In this document: piece after piece, positions 43,779 to 54,900 of the stretch | How the letters are laid out: every line of letters begins with the position of its first letter | Position numbering within the stretch: the stretch's first letter is position 1 | Assembly (NCBI RefSeq): GCF_002754195.1 | Contig: NZ_PEEU01000001.1 | Coordinates: 5,208,001-5,272,000, forward strand | Direction: 5' to 3' | DNA: 64,000 bases | Source: Flavobacterium sp. 9 | Lineage (GTDB): Bacteria; Bacteroidota; Bacteroidia; Flavobacteriales; Flavobacteriaceae | Program-made: the position numbers and the translations under genes | Notes under the pieces: generated by a model | The model's database searches: none | Told to the model about the DNA's origin: nothing | What the model saw: only the letters and a program-made list of their open reading frames with translations

Positions 43779-44849
43779 ATGAGAAAGATAAAATACAAGA
43801 AGGGACGCAAGCTTCAGCACATTACTTTAGAGTATACAGGATCGCATAAAGAGCATCAGACAGAGATGCAGCTTTTTGTATATGATGATAACGATGTTGT
43901 TGAATATGATAAGTTTACGGTTCTGGCATTAAATACCTGTATTGATTATAATAAAAATAATTGGCTGAATGTTCATGGATTAAATAATATAGATTTACTC
44001 AAAACTATTGGTTCACATTTTAAGCTTGATGATTTTTTATTGGCAGATATTTTAAATACTGCGAAAAGAACTAAGCTTGAGGAACAAAAAGATATCTTAT
44101 TCTTTAATATAAAATCGCTTTTGCCTTCTGAATATTCAGATAATATTAGCGTTGAGCAAATAAGTTTTATTCTGAAAGACGGAATTCTAATTTCTTTTCA
44201 GGAAAAACGAAGCGATTTCTTCACTCATATTCGCGAACGACTTCGTACTCATGCCGGAATTGTGAGAACTAAAAAGGTTGATTACTTACTCTATTTATTA
44301 TTGGATGCCGTAATGGAGAATTTCTATATTACGATTGAAGATGAGGAAGATAAAATCGAAGAATTAATCAATTTAACTAAGAAAGGTGCTGATCCGGTTA
44401 TTTTGGAAAAGATTGAAAATCACCGCGATAATTTTAATTTTCTGAAACGTTCTATTGTTCCGCTTCGGGATTCTTTGTATTATTTAAAAACGATTAAAGA
44501 CGACGATACTTATAATGGAATCCAAAAAGAAACTTTTAGTTTCTTTATCAGATTGCATCAAAAAAGCCTTGAATTACTAGAGCAAATCGAATCGGATATG
44601 AGTTCGTTAGAAAGTGCTTCAAACTTTTATTTCTCGGAGCAAAGCCGAAAAATGAATGAGATTATGAAAACCCTGACGATTATTTCGGCCATTTTTATTC
44701 CGCTTACTTTTATTGTTGGAGTCTACGGAATGAATTTTGACTACATGCCTGAACTACGAGCAAAAAACGGCTATTTTATTGTCATGGGAGCCATGTTTTT
44801 ATTGGTTATAGCCTTGATTATTTATTTCAAAAAACGACGCTGGTTTTAG
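43779..44849 (+). CDS. corA: CorA-family magnesium/cobalt transporter
   Basis: 356 residues. The large N-terminal cytosolic domain and the long helices are followed by two C-terminal spans with the signature YGMNFDYMPE, where GMN forms the ion filter. It conducts Mg2+ (or Co2+, Ni2+) into the cell as a pentamer. The ATG follows an AT-rich spacer. The gene lies 46 bases before pta but probably belongs to its own transcript. Confidence 0.92.
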   Translation: MRKIKYKKGRKLQHITLEYTGSHKEHQTEMQLFVYDDNDVVEYDKFTVLALNTCIDYNKNNWLNVHGLNNIDLLKTIGSHFKLDDFLLADILNTAKRTKLEEQKDILFFNIKSLLPSEYSDNISVEQISFILKDGILISFQEKRSDFFTHIRERLRTHAGIVRTKKVDYLLYLLLDAVMENFYITIEDEEDKIEELINLTKKGADPVILEKIENHRDNFNFLKRSIVPLRDSLYYLKTIKDDDTYNGIQKETFSFFIRLHQKSLELLEQIESDMSSLESASNFYFSEQSRKMNEIMKTLTIISAIFIPLTFIVGVYGMNFDYMPELRAKNGYFIVMGAMFLLVIALIIYFKKRRWF

Positions 44850-44895
44850 CGTTTATTGTGCAATTAAAGACTTGAAGAGTTTTAAAATATAAATT

Positions 44896-46989
44896 ATGAG
44901 TAAAGCAATATATATAGCTACAAGCGATCAAAATAGCGGAAAATCAATTATTACACTTGGTTTAATGAGTATTTTGATTGGTAAAACAGCCAAAGTAGGT
45001 TATTTTAGACCCATTGTAGAAGATTTTGTTGATGGAGAATTAGACAATCATATCGAAACTGTTTTATCGCATTTTAATCTTGATATTAAGTTTGAAGATG
45101 CTTATGCGATTACCAAAAGCAAACTGATTAAAAAGAAAAATAAAGGTAAAATAGGAGAGGTTTTAGATTTAATTATTGAAAAATATAAAAAGCTCGAAGA
45201 ACGTTTTGATTTTGTTCTTGTAGAGGGAACAAGTTTTACAGGCGAAGGAACTTCTATAGAATTAGATCTGAATGTTTTAATTGCGAAAAACCTCGGAATT
45301 CCAACAATAATAATGGCATCTGGAGTTGGAAAAACTTTAGAAGAATTAGTAGATAATTTGTATTTAGTTTATGATTCTTTCAAAGTAAAAGATGTTGAGG
45401 TTTTATCGGTTTTTGCTAATAAAGTACAGCCAGAGAATATTGAATTAGTCACTAAAAGTCTGCAAAAAAGTTTACCTGCAAGTGTATTAGTAAATACGAT
45501 TCCGCTTATATCAAGTTTGAACAATCCAACAATGCAGGAAATTGTTAATGCACTCGATGCAAAAGTATTATTTGGAGGTAATTATTTGAATAATGAAATT
45601 GGGCATTTTAGCGTTGGAGCCATGCAATTGCATAACTATTTAGTGCATTTACATGACAATGCTTTGGTGATTACTCCGGGAGATCGTTCAGATATTATTT
45701 TGGGTGCTTTACAAGCCAACGAATCTGCTAATTACCCAACTATTTCAGGAATTATTCTAACAGGAAATATTGTTCCGGAAGAAAGTATTCTTAAGCTTAT
45801 TGAAGGACTTTCGGCCATTGTGCCAATTATTGCTGTTGATGGAGGAACTTATCATATTACCAATAAAATTGGTTCTATAAGATCAGAAATCTACGCAAAT
45901 AACACTCATAAAATTGAAACGTCAATAACTACTTTTGAAAAGTATGTAGAAGTTGAAGCTTTGTCTGAAAGATTAATCACTTTTGTGCCGGAAGGAATGA
46001 CACCAAAAATGTTCCAGTACAATATGGTAAAAAGAGCGAAACAACATCGCAAACATATTGTTTTACCGGAAGGAAATGATGAGAGAATTATCATTGCTGC
46101 GTCAAGATTATTAGATATGGATGTGGTTGATATTTCGATTATTGGAGATAAAAAACAAATCGAAAGTAAAGTTGCAGAACTTGGAATTACATTTGATTTT
46201 TCGAAAGTAAATATTATCAATCCTATAGAATCGCCACTTTACGAAGATTATGCAAACACATATTATGAACTTCGAAAAGCCAAAAATGTGAGTATCACAA
46301 TGGCAAGAGATTTAATGGAAGACGTGTCGTATTTTGGAACTATGATGGTTTATAAAGGTCATGCTGACGGAATGGTTTCCGGTGCTGCACATACTACGCA
46401 ACATACGATTTTACCAGCTTTGCAATTCATTAAAACCAAGCCAAATTCATCTGTAGTTTCATCTGTATTTTTTATGTGTTTAGAAGACAGAGTTTCGGTT
46501 TTTGGTGATTGTGCTATTAATCCAAATCCAACAGCAGAACAATTGGCAGAAATTGCAATTTCATCCGCAGAATCGAGTTCAGCTTTCGGAATTGAGCCTA
46601 AAATCGCGATGCTTTCTTATTCGTCAGGATCATCTGGAAAAGGAGATGAGGTTGATAAGGTAAGAGCTGCAACAGAAATTGTAAAACAAAAACGTCCGGA
46701 CTTAAAAATAGAAGGCCCAATTCAATATGATGCAGCGGTAGATCGTGCTGTAGGAAAAAGCAAAATGCCGGATTCTGAAGTAGCAGGGCAGGCGAGTGTG
46801 CTTATTTTTCCTGATTTAAATACAGGAAATAACACGTATAAAGCTGTTCAGAGAGAAACCGGAGCATTAGCAATTGGTCCAATGTTGCAAGGTTTAAACA
46901 AGCCCGTAAATGATTTGAGCCGTGGTTGTACCGTAGACGATATTATAAATACGGTTGTTATTACAGCGATTCAGGCGCAAGGACTTTAG
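44896..46989 (+). CDS. pta: Phosphate acetyltransferase, long three-domain form
   Basis: 697 residues. Converts acetyl-CoA + phosphate to acetyl phosphate + CoA. The N-terminal P-loop region (ATSDQNSGKSIITLGL) is the dethiobiotin-synthetase-like regulatory domain, a DRTGG-type domain lies in the middle, and the catalytic PTA domain starts near residue 380 (KHIVLPEGNDERI) and includes SYSSGSSGKGDEVDKVR. With ackA it forms the acetate/ATP pathway. Confidence 0.95.
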   Translation: MSKAIYIATSDQNSGKSIITLGLMSILIGKTAKVGYFRPIVEDFVDGELDNHIETVLSHFNLDIKFEDAYAITKSKLIKKKNKGKIGEVLDLIIEKYKKLEERFDFVLVEGTSFTGEGTSIELDLNVLIAKNLGIPTIIMASGVGKTLEELVDNLYLVYDSFKVKDVEVLSVFANKVQPENIELVTKSLQKSLPASVLVNTIPLISSLNNPTMQEIVNALDAKVLFGGNYLNNEIGHFSVGAMQLHNYLVHLHDNALVITPGDRSDIILGALQANESANYPTISGIILTGNIVPEESILKLIEGLSAIVPIIAVDGGTYHITNKIGSIRSEIYANNTHKIETSITTFEKYVEVEALSERLITFVPEGMTPKMFQYNMVKRAKQHRKHIVLPEGNDERIIIAASRLLDMDVVDISIIGDKKQIESKVAELGITFDFSKVNIINPIESPLYEDYANTYYELRKAKNVSITMARDLMEDVSYFGTMMVYKGHADGMVSGAAHTTQHTILPALQFIKTKPNSSVVSSVFFMCLEDRVSVFGDCAINPNPTAEQLAEIAISSAESSSAFGIEPKIAMLSYSSGSSGKGDEVDKVRAATEIVKQKRPDLKIEGPIQYDAAVDRAVGKSKMPDSEVAGQASVLIFPDLNTGNNTYKAVQRETGALAIGPMLQGLNKPVNDLSRGCTVDDIINTVVITAIQAQGL

Positions 46990-47081
46990 TCAATTAAAAA
47001 TCTGGAATTAAAAATTAAAAATATTGAGCTAATAAAGCTTAGCAACTTAGGGACTCAGAACCTTAGCAACTATAAAAAGTA

Positions 47082-48266
47082 ATGAAAATATTAATTATCA
47101 ATTCAGGAAGTTCATCAATAAAATATCAATTAATGGTTATGCCTACAAACGAAGTGATTTGTACGGGTATGATTGATAGAATTGGATTAGAAACTTCAAA
47201 TGTAACATTCAAAAGTGCTTTAAATACAATAGAAGAAACATTGCCTATTTCGAACCATAAAGTAGGTTTACAAAAAGTAGCAAGTATGCTTTTGGATGCG
47301 GAAAAAGGCGTTATAAAATCAAAATCAGAAATTGGAGCAGTTGGTCATCGCGTTGTACACGGAGGAAGCGATTTTAGTGATACTGTAAAAATTGACGACA
47401 AAGTAAAAGCAAAAATCAAACAGCTTTTTGAATTGGCGCCATTGCATAATCCTGCGAATTTAGAAGGAATTAATGTTGCTGAAGAAATTTTTAGTTCGGC
47501 AGAACAAATTGCTGTTTTTGACACCGCTTTTCACCAAACAATGCCTGAAGTAGCTTATAAATATGCTATTCCAAATTATCTTCTGACAGAGAATAAAGTA
47601 CGTGTTTATGGTTTTCATGGAACAAGCCACAAATATGTTTCTGAAAAAGCAATTGACTTTTTAGAAAAGAATTCCAAAATAATAACCATTCATTTAGGGA
47701 ATGGCTGCAGTATGGCTGCGATTAAAAACGGAAAATGTATTGATACCACAATGGGATTTTCGCCTTCAAATGGTTTGATTATGGGAACACGTTGTGGCGA
47801 TATCGATCAGTCTGTGGTATTTTATATGATTAAAAATTTAGGATATACACCAGACGAAGTAAATTCAATTTTATTGAAACAAAGCGGTATGCTTGGTCTT
47901 ACAGGTTATAGCGATTTGCGTGATATTGAGTCAGAAGCCGAAAAAGGAAATAAAGATTGCCAATTAGCTTTATTTATGAATGCCTATCGTATTAAGAAAT
48001 TTATTGGTTCTTATACTGCTGCTTTAAATGGTTTAGATGCGATTGTTTTTACTGCCGGAATTGGAGAAAATTCTTCGTATATGCGTAAATTAATCTGCAC
48101 AGATATGGATTATTTTGGAATTGAACTGGATCAGGATAAAAATCAGATTCGTTCAAAAGAAATCAGAGAAATTAATTCGGCGAGTTCTAAAACAAAAGTT
48201 TTGGTAGTTCCAACAGATGAGGAATACGAAATCGCAAATCAAGTTTATCATTTACTTCAAAACTAA
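47082..48266 (+). CDS. ackA: Acetate kinase
   Basis: 394 residues of the ASKHA fold. It makes ATP from acetyl phosphate and ADP, or runs in reverse. Visible blocks are INSGSSSIKYQL (N-terminal phosphate loop), HRVVHGG, VFDTAFHQTMP, FHGTSHKYV and HLGNGCSMAAI. The gene follows pta by 92 bases, which contain a TTAGCAACTTAG-type repeat. Confidence 0.96.
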   Translation: MKILIINSGSSSIKYQLMVMPTNEVICTGMIDRIGLETSNVTFKSALNTIEETLPISNHKVGLQKVASMLLDAEKGVIKSKSEIGAVGHRVVHGGSDFSDTVKIDDKVKAKIKQLFELAPLHNPANLEGINVAEEIFSSAEQIAVFDTAFHQTMPEVAYKYAIPNYLLTENKVRVYGFHGTSHKYVSEKAIDFLEKNSKIITIHLGNGCSMAAIKNGKCIDTTMGFSPSNGLIMGTRCGDIDQSVVFYMIKNLGYTPDEVNSILLKQSGMLGLTGYSDLRDIESEAEKGNKDCQLALFMNAYRIKKFIGSYTAALNGLDAIVFTAGIGENSSYMRKLICTDMDYFGIELDQDKNQIRSKEIREINSASSKTKVLVVPTDEEYEIANQVYHLLQN

Positions 48267-48312
48267 ATTTTATTAGAGAAGTAATGCATAAAATAATAAA
48301 TTCAGGATATAA

Positions 48313-48810
48313 ATGCCCTTAACAAAAACTTCGCTTACAGATACTGATATAGAAGCTGTAAAAAGCAAAAAAAAGAGTAATTCAGAAAAAAGATTTTGGA
48401 TCTCGTTTTTTTCATTATTAATTCTTCTCATAGTTTATTTAAGTTCGGGTTTTGATACTTCGGGTTCATTTTTTAATTTTTTTATAATAGTTGTAATTGT
48501 AATAAACTCATTTCTTATAATAAGTTCAGTTAGAGATACTAATTATAATACTGATTTAAGTGAAAAGCAAAAATATGTTGGACTGGTTAAGGTAAAGAAG
48601 AAAGAATATTTCTATGATAATGATAATAACAGCGAATCCCATATCATTAATTTTGATGATTGGAGAATTGGAGGAAAAACCTTTAAAGTAGAATATTGGA
48701 ATAAAATAAATGAAGGTGATGAATTTTATGTTGAACAAGCCGCAAACTCAGGTGTCGTTTTTAGATTAGAAAAAGAAAATATTGATTTTAAAACAGGACT
48801 GGTTTTTTAA
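48313..48810 (+). CDS. Small two-span membrane protein of unknown function
   Basis: 165 residues. A basic/Ser-rich start is followed by two closely spaced membrane spans (about 28-45 and 53-72) and a ~90-residue soluble tail (YVGLVKVKKKEYFYDN ... VEYWNKINEGDEFYVEQAA). The tail resembles a small beta domain, without a name I can give. A strong terminator follows. Possibly in the ackA transcript (46 bases apart). Confidence 0.55.
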   Translation: MPLTKTSLTDTDIEAVKSKKKSNSEKRFWISFFSLLILLIVYLSSGFDTSGSFFNFFIIVVIVINSFLIISSVRDTNYNTDLSEKQKYVGLVKVKKKEYFYDNDNNSESHIINFDDWRIGGKTFKVEYWNKINEGDEFYVEQAANSGVVFRLEKENIDFKTGLVF

Positions 48811-48862
48811 AGGCGTAAAATATTTGTAAGATTTGTTTTTAAGCACAAATCATAGCGATCAG

Positions 48863-48888
48863 GCTCCACAATCGTGGAGCTTTTTTTA
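48863..48888 (+). terminator. Terminator before the polysaccharide utilisation locus
   Basis: GCTCCAC pairs with GTGGAGC around four bases, followed by seven T. Confidence 0.93.
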
Positions 48889-48913
48889 GACCTGAAAATT
48901 AAATATTTGTCAG

Positions 48914-48921
48914 TATCTTTG
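48914..48921 (+). promoter_or_regulatory. -7 box of the PUL regulator gene
   Basis: TATCTTTG lies 18 bases before the TTG start chosen for the regulator. It is downstream of the GTG that would give the longest frame. Confidence 0.55.
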
Positions 48922-48939
48922 AATATAAAATACCAAATT

Positions 48940-51684
48940 TTGAAATCGATACTTATAAAAACATTATTCTTCTTTTTCATTGCTTTTCAAATACAAGCAC
49001 AAGAATTACTTCCTTTTGTAGAAAATTATAATAAATCAGATTACCAGGGCGATAACCAAATTTGGAATGTCGTTCAGGGAAAAGATAACGCCATGTATTT
49101 TGCCAATAACCATTATTTACTAAGATATGATGGGGTTCTTTGGGAAAAATATTCTTTGCCTAATAAAACCATCATCAGATCTATTTTAATCGAAGGTGAT
49201 AAAATTTATTCGGGCTCTTATAAAGAATTTGGATATTGGTATCGAAAGGATGGTAAGATGCATTATGTTTCTATTACCAAAAACCTGCGTTTGTTTGATG
49301 AAAAAGACAACGAAGAAATCTGGAAAATTTTCAGATTTAATGGTTCTCTGTATTTTCAATCTTTCAATGATGTTTTTATCTATGATGGAAAACAAATCAA
49401 AAAAATCAGATTTCCTTTTTTAATTTCCTATTGTTTTGTTGTAGACAACAATCTTTATGTTGCTTCTGTCGCAAAAGGAATTTTTAAAATGAACGGTTCC
49501 CGAATTGCAAATCCAAAAGGATGGGATGTTTTAAAAAAGACGGTAGTTCACGCCATCGAAAAATATGAAGGTAAAACTTATGTATTTACTCAGAAAAAAG
49601 GAATTTTTATTCTTGAAAACGGAAGTTTGCAACCTTGGAATAATCCTTTAAATGAAACTTTTAAAGCTGCTACTATTAATGTTGCAAAATTTATTAAAAA
49701 CAATAAACTGGTTGTAGGAACAGGAAACAGAGGTGTTTTTATTTACGATTTTAATACAAATACTTCTAAGAATATCGATCGGAACAATGTGTTGATGAAC
49801 AATTCTGTTTTGAGCATTGGTTTTGATAAAGAGAACGATTTATGGTTGGGATTAGACAATGGAATTGCTCATGTTGAGGTGAATTCGCCAATATCATTTT
49901 TCTACGATAATTCAGGTATTTTAGGTTCGGTATATTCTGTTGCAACTACGAATAAAGGGTATTTGATTGCTTCGAATCATGGTATTTATGAGTTTTATGC
50001 CGGTAAATTTAATATGCTGCCAAATACTCAGGGACAAGCCTGGAATATTACAAAAATTGACAATAAATATATCATTGGTCATAACGATGGAACATTTTCT
50101 TATGACAATGGTTCTTTGGTTAAAATAAATAATAAAAGCGGCGGATGGAATTTAGCAAAAAGCAGTATTAATAATACTTATTTTCAGTCTACTTATGACG
50201 GAGTTTTATTGTATGATAATCCGGCAGATCTAACTCAGAGTAAAGTTATTAAAGACCTTTCTAAACCTATAAAATATGTAGCTCAGAATAAAAAGAATGA
50301 AATTTGGGCGGCAGATAATTATCGCGGATTGTATCGTGTTTTATTTGATGACAATTATAAAACTAAAAGGGTAGAAAACGTTACACAACAAAGTAAAATA
50401 AAAAATGATTTTGGAGTTAAAATTTTTGAATTCCGAAGTGAAATTCTTTTCCTTATAAATAATATATGGTATACCTATAATTCGCTTAGTAATAAATTGG
50501 AAGAAAATAAATTGTTTAATTCTAATTTCAAAAACATTAGTGATGTTGTATCAATTGATGAAGATCATTTTATGGTATTGCAAAATGGTATTTTGTATCA
50601 TATTTATGCTGATGGAAATAAATTTCTATGGAATATTATTCAACAGAAATATTATAAAGGAAAACTGATCAATGATAATCTTAGAATTTTTAAAACTCAG
50701 AATCATTATTTATTGAATCTTGATGATGGTTTTATTTCGCTTCCTCTGAAATATGAAAATCACCAAAATTCAGATGTTAAAGTAGAAGCGTTTAACGAAG
50801 AAAGCTTAGTAGAACAAGATTCTAAAATCAAATTCAATACGGAATTAAAGATTAATGTCATTTCCGGAATTTATGGAGCCAGTAAACCAAATTTGTTTTA
50901 CAAGCTTACTAATAGTAAAGATTATACTCCGGTTTTAGACGGATTAATTGTATTGAATAATCTAAGCAGCGGTTATCATTCGATAACTATATTTAATCAC
51001 AATGGTGCCAATTACGAAAAGGTAGCAAATTTTGATTTTAAAGTTGCTGAACCATGGTACTTTTCAATTTGGATGATTTTTTTGTATCTATTAGCAATTG
51101 GAACAATTTTGTTTTTCTATTATAGATGGAATAAATTTCGATACATGCAAAAATTAAAATTGCAGGCTGAAGAATTAAAGCATCAAAGAGAAATTCTTGA
51201 AATGGAATTGAAAGCAGAAAATGAACTGAATGTTCAGGAATATGAAAAACACATTCTGGAACTTGAGTTGCAAACAAAATCTTCTGAAGTTGCCGGCAAA
51301 TCTTTGTCTATTGCAAAACAAAGTGAAATGATCGAAAACATTCAAAGCATTCTTGATTCAGAAAAAGATTTTAATAAGCTTAAAAGCGAAATCAAAAAGG
51401 CGATTAAGATAAATGAAGTCAATAAACACGAATGGGAAACTTTTGAAACAAATCTGAATCAAATTCACAATGAGTTTATCATTAACCTTTCTAAGAAATT
51501 TCCAAATCTTACTCCAAAAGATATAAAACTGTGTGTTTATCTTAAAATGAACCTTTCATCAAAAGAAATTGCGCCTATGATGAACATCTCTTTTAGAGGT
51601 GTTGAGCTACATCGTTATCGCTTAAGAAAGAAGTTAAATCTGTTGCAGGAAGATAATCTGTCGAAATTTTTACTTAATATCTAA
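48940..51684 (+). CDS. SusR-like one-protein regulator: propeller sensor, membrane span, LuxR-type HTH
   Basis: 914 residues from a TTG start at 48940. The longest frame begins at a GTG inside the upstream terminator, and the TTG gives a clean signal peptide (KSILIKTLFFFFIAFQIQAQ) directly after a -7 box. The periplasmic part holds Reg_prop-type propeller repeats (NDLWLGLDNGIAHVEVN and similar) and a Y_Y_Y-like domain. One span lies at about 708-730, then a coiled coil, then a C-terminal HTH (LTPKDIKLCVYLKMNLSSKEIAPMM). It senses a sugar in the periplasm and most likely activates the adjacent susC operon. Confidence 0.88.
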   Translation: MKSILIKTLFFFFIAFQIQAQELLPFVENYNKSDYQGDNQIWNVVQGKDNAMYFANNHYLLRYDGVLWEKYSLPNKTIIRSILIEGDKIYSGSYKEFGYWYRKDGKMHYVSITKNLRLFDEKDNEEIWKIFRFNGSLYFQSFNDVFIYDGKQIKKIRFPFLISYCFVVDNNLYVASVAKGIFKMNGSRIANPKGWDVLKKTVVHAIEKYEGKTYVFTQKKGIFILENGSLQPWNNPLNETFKAATINVAKFIKNNKLVVGTGNRGVFIYDFNTNTSKNIDRNNVLMNNSVLSIGFDKENDLWLGLDNGIAHVEVNSPISFFYDNSGILGSVYSVATTNKGYLIASNHGIYEFYAGKFNMLPNTQGQAWNITKIDNKYIIGHNDGTFSYDNGSLVKINNKSGGWNLAKSSINNTYFQSTYDGVLLYDNPADLTQSKVIKDLSKPIKYVAQNKKNEIWAADNYRGLYRVLFDDNYKTKRVENVTQQSKIKNDFGVKIFEFRSEILFLINNIWYTYNSLSNKLEENKLFNSNFKNISDVVSIDEDHFMVLQNGILYHIYADGNKFLWNIIQQKYYKGKLINDNLRIFKTQNHYLLNLDDGFISLPLKYENHQNSDVKVEAFNEESLVEQDSKIKFNTELKINVISGIYGASKPNLFYKLTNSKDYTPVLDGLIVLNNLSSGYHSITIFNHNGANYEKVANFDFKVAEPWYFSIWMIFLYLLAIGTILFFYYRWNKFRYMQKLKLQAEELKHQREILEMELKAENELNVQEYEKHILELELQTKSSEVAGKSLSIAKQSEMIENIQSILDSEKDFNKLKSEIKKAIKINEVNKHEWETFETNLNQIHNEFIINLSKKFPNLTPKDIKLCVYLKMNLSSKEIAPMMNISFRGVELHRYRLRKKLNLLQEDNLSKFLLNI

Positions 51685-51744
51685 TTTCTATTACGGAATA
51701 CTGGTTATATTTTATTTTTTAACCACTTTTTTTACGGTATTGCA

Positions 51745-51878
51745 ATACATCATTAGTACATCATAATGAAACGTTAAAAGCTAGTAATTAACATTTATGT
51801 TGTTGATTTGTAATTGTTTACATTAATATTTTAACATAATGATGTATCTATGTTGTAGTGCTTTTGATGTACTACAAC
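51745..51878 (+). promoter_or_regulatory. Putative operator cluster upstream of susC
   Basis: TACATCA occurs at 51746-51752 and 51757-51763, and inverted (TGATGTA) at 51840-51846 and 51865-51871. The 11-base arms ATACATCATTA (51745) and TAATGATGTAT (51837) pair exactly. GTTGTAGT (51852) and ACTACAAC (51871) form a second palindrome. These are likely binding sites of the SusR-like regulator. Confidence 0.6.
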
Positions 51879-51927
51879 GTTGTAATTGTTTAATTTGGTC
51901 GCACTAACTTAAACGATTACGAACTGT

Positions 51928-54900
51928 ATGAAAAATTTTATTTTTAGCTTTTTAGCGCTCTTGCTGCTTCCTGCTTATATGTCAGGGCAAGCAATTAAAG
52001 GAAAAGTAGTAGACAGTAGCGGAATGGGAATTCCCGGAGCAGTTATTAGTGCCCCGCAATCCCGAACATCTGTTGATGCTGATTTCGACGGAAATTTTAC
52101 AATAAACGCCAAAGAAGGTGAGTCTTTAAAAGTCTCAATGCTGGGTTTTGATGCTGTTACTGTAACAGCAACATCTGGTGCAATGGTTATTACATTAAAA
52201 GAAGCGGGTGACACTGCTTTAAAAGAAGTAGTAGTTATTGGATACGGAACCAGAAAGAAAATTGATAATACTTCAGCTGTTAGCTCAATCAAGTCTGAAG
52301 AAATTACAAAAATGAAGGTAATTAATGCTTCTCAAGCCATACAAGGTAAGGCTGCAGGGGTTCAGGTATCTACTTCAGATGCTCCGGGAAGTACTCCTTC
52401 GGTTGTAATCAGGGGAGCCGGTACTGCATTAGGAGGAAGAAATCCTTTGTATGTTGTAGACGGTATGCCAACTGATAATATCAACAACATTAATACTAAT
52501 GATATTACATCTTATGAAGTTTTGAAAGATGCTTCTTCATTAGCTATTTATGGAACAAGAGGCGCAAATGGTGTAATTATGATTACAACCAAAGCAGGAA
52601 AAGGAAAACTTACTGTAGATGTTGAAAGTTTTGCAGGATTTAGAACTCCTCTAAAAAGTGTAAAAATGGCAAATGCTGACGAGTATGTTCGTTACACTAA
52701 TGCTGCTTTTAGCAAAGATTATCCAAGTGGAAGATTCTCTGCAAATCAGCCTTATAACACTAATTGGTTTGATGAGATCACAAGAACGGGATCTTATACT
52801 CAAAACAATATTTCGATCTCAGGATCTTCAGAAAATGTAAAATACTTCTTTAGTGTTGGAAATTATGAAGAAAAAGGAATCTTAAACGGTTCTGACTACG
52901 GACGTACAACATTCAGAAACAATAACGAATTTAAACTTTCTGATAAAGTTAAATTAACTCAAAACTTTAGTGTAAGTAGTATAAAAAATACACCAATGCC
53001 TTTGAGTGCTTTTACAAATGCTTACAGACAATCTCCATTAGTTCCTGTGCGTTATGCTGACGGTAAATATGGTGTACCATTTGTAAAAGATGGAATTGTA
53101 GGTGAAACTGGTGACTCTTTTAATAATGTTGGAAATCCTGTAGCTCAATTGGATTATACAAATGAGCAACAACAAACGGTTACTTTACAAGGTGGTTTGA
53201 AATTAGATTATGATATTATCAAATCTTTAAAATTCACATCTCAATTTAATGGAGAATTTTATACTTACAAACAGTATAATTATGTAGATAATATAGCTCT
53301 TTGGTCTGCAGCTGATCCAACTCGTATTGTAGCGGATTATCCAAAGGATTTGAATATAAACACTTTGACACGAAGTAGAGATCAATATTTTAACTGGAAT
53401 TTATCTAATTACTTGACTTTCAATAAAGTTTTTGCAGATATTCATGACATTGAAGTTACAGCGGGTATTGAAGCAAATGTACAAGGAACAAGAGAAAAGC
53501 TTACGATTGACAGAAAGAACGTAAATGCAAACTCAAATTATTGGTCTTTAAAAGATGTTAATGTGGCAGGTAATGTTACAGGTTTAAAAGATGAGGCTTT
53601 AAATCAAAGAAGATTAGCATCATATTTTGCACGTTTTCAATATAAATTGATGGACAGATATTTACTTACAGGTACTGTTAGACGTGACGGATCATCACAA
53701 TTTGCTGACGACAAACGTTGGGGAACATTCCCATCTGTTGGTTTAGGTTGGATTGTATCTAAAGAAAGCTTTTTAAGCAATGTAGAACCAATTAATTTAT
53801 TAAAAATTAGAGGATCTTGGGGTAGATTAGGAAATCAAAATGTACCTCTTAATACACAATTATTAACTTCTGGATTAGATTATTCTAATTTAGGTTCTGG
53901 TACTACAATAAATTCTCAGGTAGATCCTAATTTATCTTGGGAGATTGTTGAAGAACTTTCAGGAGGTTTTGATTTTGAAGTGTTGAACAGCAGATTAAAA
54001 GGATCTTTTGATGTGTATGATAAAAACACAACAAATACAATCTTAAATGTTAAGCCATATTCTACTTCTGGAATTACGGTTGCTACACCTTCACATATTG
54101 GAGAAGTATCTAACAAAGGTTATGAAATTTCTTTGCGTTGGGATGATAAAATAAATGACAATTTAAGCTATTGGGTAGGAGGAAATTTTTCTCATAATAA
54201 AAATGAGCTTACAAGTCTTAAAAATGTACAGTTAAATCCAATTATTGGAGGAAGTTTAGGAAATGGTCAAAATACCAAAATTCTTGATAATACTTCAGTA
54301 GGACAGCCTTTAGGTAGTTTCTTCATGTATGAGTATGCAGGAGTTGACCCAACAAATGGTCAAATGTTGTACTACAAAGCAGACGGATCTAAAGTTGCTC
54401 AATCAGGCTTAGATGAACTTAAAGACAAAAAATATGTAGGTTCTCTTTTACCAACTTCTAATTATGGAGTGACTTTAGGATTAAACTACAAAAACATTGA
54501 TTTTTCTGTTGACGGTTATGGAACAGGAGGAGCAAAAGTATATAACGGTAAAAAAGCACAAAGATTTGGAGGAGAAAACATTGAAGCTTCTGTAGCTCGT
54601 GATTTTTGGACACCTACAAATACAACGTCTTCTAATCCTGCACCTTCAAACGCGACACCAGTTGCTTCTACTTATTACTTAGAATCAGCAGATTTTTTCA
54701 GAATCAATAACATTACTTTAGGGTATAAACTACCACTTAGAGACGATCAGTTCATTAGCTTTTGCCGAATTTATGTAAATGCAATTAATCCATTTATCTC
54801 ACAAAAATTCTCTGGATTTTCACCAGATGTTACAAGTGACGGTAAACTTGTTGAAGGCACTCAAGGGGTTGAGTTAGATGCTTACCCATCATTGAGATCA

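Noticed and set aside
48874..48939. GTG start of the PUL regulator
   Set aside because: It lies within the terminator stem of the previous gene and upstream of the -7 box.
51890..51897. TTAATTTG as the susC -7 box
   Set aside because: The second base does not fit TAnnTTTG, and the nearest TTTG (51863-51866) is 23 bases away, too far for the usual spacing.
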